Of a stretch of 6,861 nucleotides of DNA, positions 5,375 to 6,861 are shown piece by piece. The stretch lies in NCBI GenBank assembly GCA_002784245.1, contig PFKL01000145.1, positions 1 to 6,861 on the forward strand, given 5' to 3'. The first letter of the stretch is position 1, and each line of letters begins with the position of its first letter. The DNA comes from Comamonadaceae bacterium CG_4_10_14_3_um_filter_60_75. GTDB lineage: Bacteria; Pseudomonadota; Gammaproteobacteria; Burkholderiales; Burkholderiaceae_C. A program made the translations under genes and the position numbers. A model generated the notes under the pieces. That model did not search any database, was not told the DNA's origin, and was given only the letters and a program-made list of their open reading frames with translations.

Positions 5375-6130
5375 TTGAAAAAACTACTCTCCAAACTCCC
5401 CGACGTTAATTTCTCTGATGACGGTCCGGTGCGCCACCTGCACCTGGGCACTGAATGGATTCAAGGCTCCATGTACCTGCAAGACCCGATCGGACTGGTG
5501 CATGAATATGTGGAACGCATGATGGCCTGGCTGCCGTTTGTGGAGCCTGACAGCGTCAAAGACCGGCGCGCCATGCAACTGGGCTTGGGCGCAGGCTCGC
5601 TGACCAAGTTCTGCGCCAAAGAACTGCACATGAAAACCACCGCCATCGAGCTCAACCCCAAAGTGCTGGCCATGTGCCGCCACCGTTTCAACCTGCCCGC
5701 CGACAACGCCACGATGCAGGTGGTGCTGAATGACGCGGCGCAAGAAATCCTCGACCCCAAATGGTGGGGCACGGTCGACGCGCTGCAGGTGGATTTGTAC
5801 GACCACGAGGCCGCCGCGCCGGTGCTCGACAGCCTGCCGTTTTACAACCACTGCCGCCGTTTGCTCACGCCAGAGGGTTGCATGACGGTGAACCTGTTTG
5901 GCCGCGCCTCCAGCTTTGACCGCAGCGTTGAAAAAATGTCGGCCGCGTTCGGCCAGCAAGCCATTTGGGCCTTCAAGCCCACGCGTGAAGGCAATACGGT
6001 GGTGATGGCGCAGCACACCCCCAGCCGCCCCAAGCGTGAGGTGTTGATGGCACGCGCCCGCGCCATTCAAATTCGCTGGGGGCTGCCTGCTGACAAATGG
6101 GTTCGGGTGTTCAAACCCATGCTGGGATGA
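5375..6130 (+). CDS. Spermidine-synthase-like protein (SAM-dependent methyltransferase fold)
   Basis: A 251-residue protein of the spermidine synthase-like group. The Rossmann core is clear: nucleotide loop AMQLGLGAGSLTKF (66-79), acidic end of strand 2 at Glu92 (AIELNP), Asp120 in VVLNDAAQEIL, and the strand-4 motif DALQVDLYDHEAAAP (135-149), the place of the catalytic Asp in spermidine synthases. The N-terminal part is short and has GSMYL and HEYVERMMAW rather than the classical polyamine-site motifs, so true aminopropyl transfer is uncertain. TTG 5375, giving MKKLLSKLPDVNFSDD, is chosen because the family similarity begins there. The upstream extension to 5240 is low-complexity and crosses the divergent promoter region. 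The Shine-Dalgarno sequence is poor (GGAG at 5357-5360 is 14 bases away). The stop overlaps the secretion ATPase start as ATGA, so the two are probably cotranslated. Confidence 0.85.
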   Translation: MKKLLSKLPDVNFSDDGPVRHLHLGTEWIQGSMYLQDPIGLVHEYVERMMAWLPFVEPDSVKDRRAMQLGLGAGSLTKFCAKELHMKTTAIELNPKVLAMCRHRFNLPADNATMQVVLNDAAQEILDPKWWGTVDALQVDLYDHEAAAPVLDSLPFYNHCRRLLTPEGCMTVNLFGRASSFDRSVEKMSAAFGQQAIWAFKPTREGNTVVMAQHTPSRPKREVLMARARAIQIRWGLPADKWVRVFKPMLG

Positions 6131-6861
6131 GCCACAGTGTCAGCCCCAAGCCGCAGCCGTCCGTGCCAGCGGCGCAGCCAGCCAGAACCGGTCCGTTGGA
6201 TTGGCGCAGCCTGGTGCAGTGGCTGCTGGCGGACGCGCAAATCACTGCCGCCGAGGCGCAGCGCATCCACACCCGTTGCGCCCAGGCCGAGAGCGCACAA
6301 CATCCGTTGGTGCGGCTGTCGGCGGTGGCAGTGCGCCGTGCCAGCGATGACAAGCCGATGGACATCGAGCAGCTCACCCAGTGGCTGGCCGCGCGCACCG
6401 GCCTGACCTACTTGCGCATTGACCCGCTCAAGGTGGACGTGGGCAAGGTGGCCGATGCCATGAGCGCGGCCTATGCCGAGCGCCACAAAATTTTGCCGGT
6501 ACAGGTGACGGCTCATGAAGTGGTGGTGGCCACCGCCGAGCCGTTTTTGACCGATTGGGTGGCCGAGGTAGAGCGCCAGAGTCGGCGCGGCGTGCGCCGG
6601 GTGCTGGCCAACCCGCAGGACATCACCCGTTTCACCGCCGAGTTTTTTGCTTTGGCCAAATCGGTGCGGGCGGCAGCCAAGTCGGGCAGCAACACGGGTG
6701 GCAGTTTTGAGCAATTGGTCGAACTGGGCAAGAGTAACAAGCAGCTCGACGCCAACGACCAAAGTGTGGTGCAGGTGGTCGACTGGCTGTGGCAATACGC
6801 GTTTGACCAGCGCGCCAGTGACATTCATCTGGAGCCGCGGCGTGAGCAGGGTGTGATCCGC
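6127..6861 (+). CDS. GspE/PulE/PilB-type secretion ATPase (3'-partial)
   Basis: The first 245 residues of a type II secretion/type IV pilus-class ATPase; the frame is open to the window end. Residues 1-22 are a Pro/Ala-rich tail. About 26-175 form N-terminal regulatory domains, including the T2SSE_N/MshEN-like segment with LTQWLAARTGLTYLRIDP (83-100), AMSAAYAERHKILPV (111-125) and VVVATAEPF (132-140). After a Ser/Gly linker (185-192) comes the hallmark RASDIHLEPR (229-238), which begins the N2 domain preceding the RecA-like ATPase core. Walker A, the Asp and His boxes and any tetracysteine zinc site lie outside the window. The ATG overlaps the previous stop (ATGA), and there is no strong ribosome binding site, so translation is probably coupled. 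Whether it serves secretion, pili or an orphan role cannot be decided, because no other pilus or secretion gene is visible. Confidence 0.9.
   Translation, partial: MSHSVSPKPQPSVPAAQPARTGPLDWRSLVQWLLADAQITAAEAQRIHTRCAQAESAQHPLVRLSAVAVRRASDDKPMDIEQLTQWLAARTGLTYLRIDPLKVDVGKVADAMSAAYAERHKILPVQVTAHEVVVATAEPFLTDWVAEVERQSRRGVRRVLANPQDITRFTAEFFALAKSVRAAAKSGSNTGGSFEQLVELGKSNKQLDANDQSVVQVVDWLWQYAFDQRASDIHLEPRREQGVIR

Noticed and set aside
5384..6070. Minus-strand open frame of 228 codons opposite the spermidine-synthase-like gene
   Set aside because: It is a shadow of a gene with intact Rossmann motifs; no ribosome binding site or family pattern was seen.
6067..6828. Minus-strand open frame of 253 codons opposite the secretion ATPase
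   Set aside because: It mirrors the codon bias of the plus-strand gene, is His/Arg/Leu-rich with no recognisable motif, and lies opposite a clearly homologous protein.
1..6861. Search for CRISPR arrays, tRNA or rRNA genes, insertion sequence ends, toxin-antitoxin or defence genes
   Set aside because: No repeated spacer-like units, cloverleaf pattern, transposase motif or known defence domain was seen; the region reads as core chromosome.

Overview
The window looks like ordinary chromosome from a GC-rich betaproteobacterium, most likely of the order Burkholderiales and probably Comamonadaceae (Rhodoferax/Polaromonas-like). This assignment rests on remembered protein resemblance, codon use and GC content, with no database search behind it.

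Left part (1-3717, all +): a compact gene string. It opens with a lipoprotein-releasing permease (lolC family) whose first few codons lie outside the window. This overlaps lolD, the ATPase of the same transporter, by 8 bases. After 27 bases comes a small hemerythrin-fold protein, then after 18 bases a GTG-started TatD-family metal-dependent hydrolase. The last gene overlaps the end of tatD and is a CoA-binding (YccU-type) protein broken by a deletion that shifts frame. LolC and LolD form the inner-membrane machine that extracts lipoproteins for transfer to LolA. The other three genes have no obvious functional link to it and seem only to share its transcript.

Middle part (3777-5246, -): one convergent gene for a 489-residue exported protein of unknown function, with a signal peptide, an Ala/Gly-rich segment and two mature-part cysteines. 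The 59-base convergent gap (3718-3776) holds one hairpin without a T-run.

Right part (5375-6861, +): after a 128-base divergent intergenic region come a spermidine-synthase-like methyltransferase-fold protein with a probable TTG start and, overlapping it by ATGA, the N-terminal 245 residues of a GspE/PulE/PilB-type secretion ATPase that runs off the window. The divergent region holds a canonical four-run G-quadruplex motif, a perfect 14-base inverted repeat and a possible promoter for the minus-strand gene.

No mobile element, CRISPR array, tRNA, rRNA or defence system was recognised. The points most worth a second look are the hemerythrin-like protein that has lost exactly the two histidines of one iron site, the CoA-binding pseudogene whose deletion junction reads as both sides of the gap at once, the uncharacterised exported protein, and the G-quadruplex/palindrome layout between the divergent genes.
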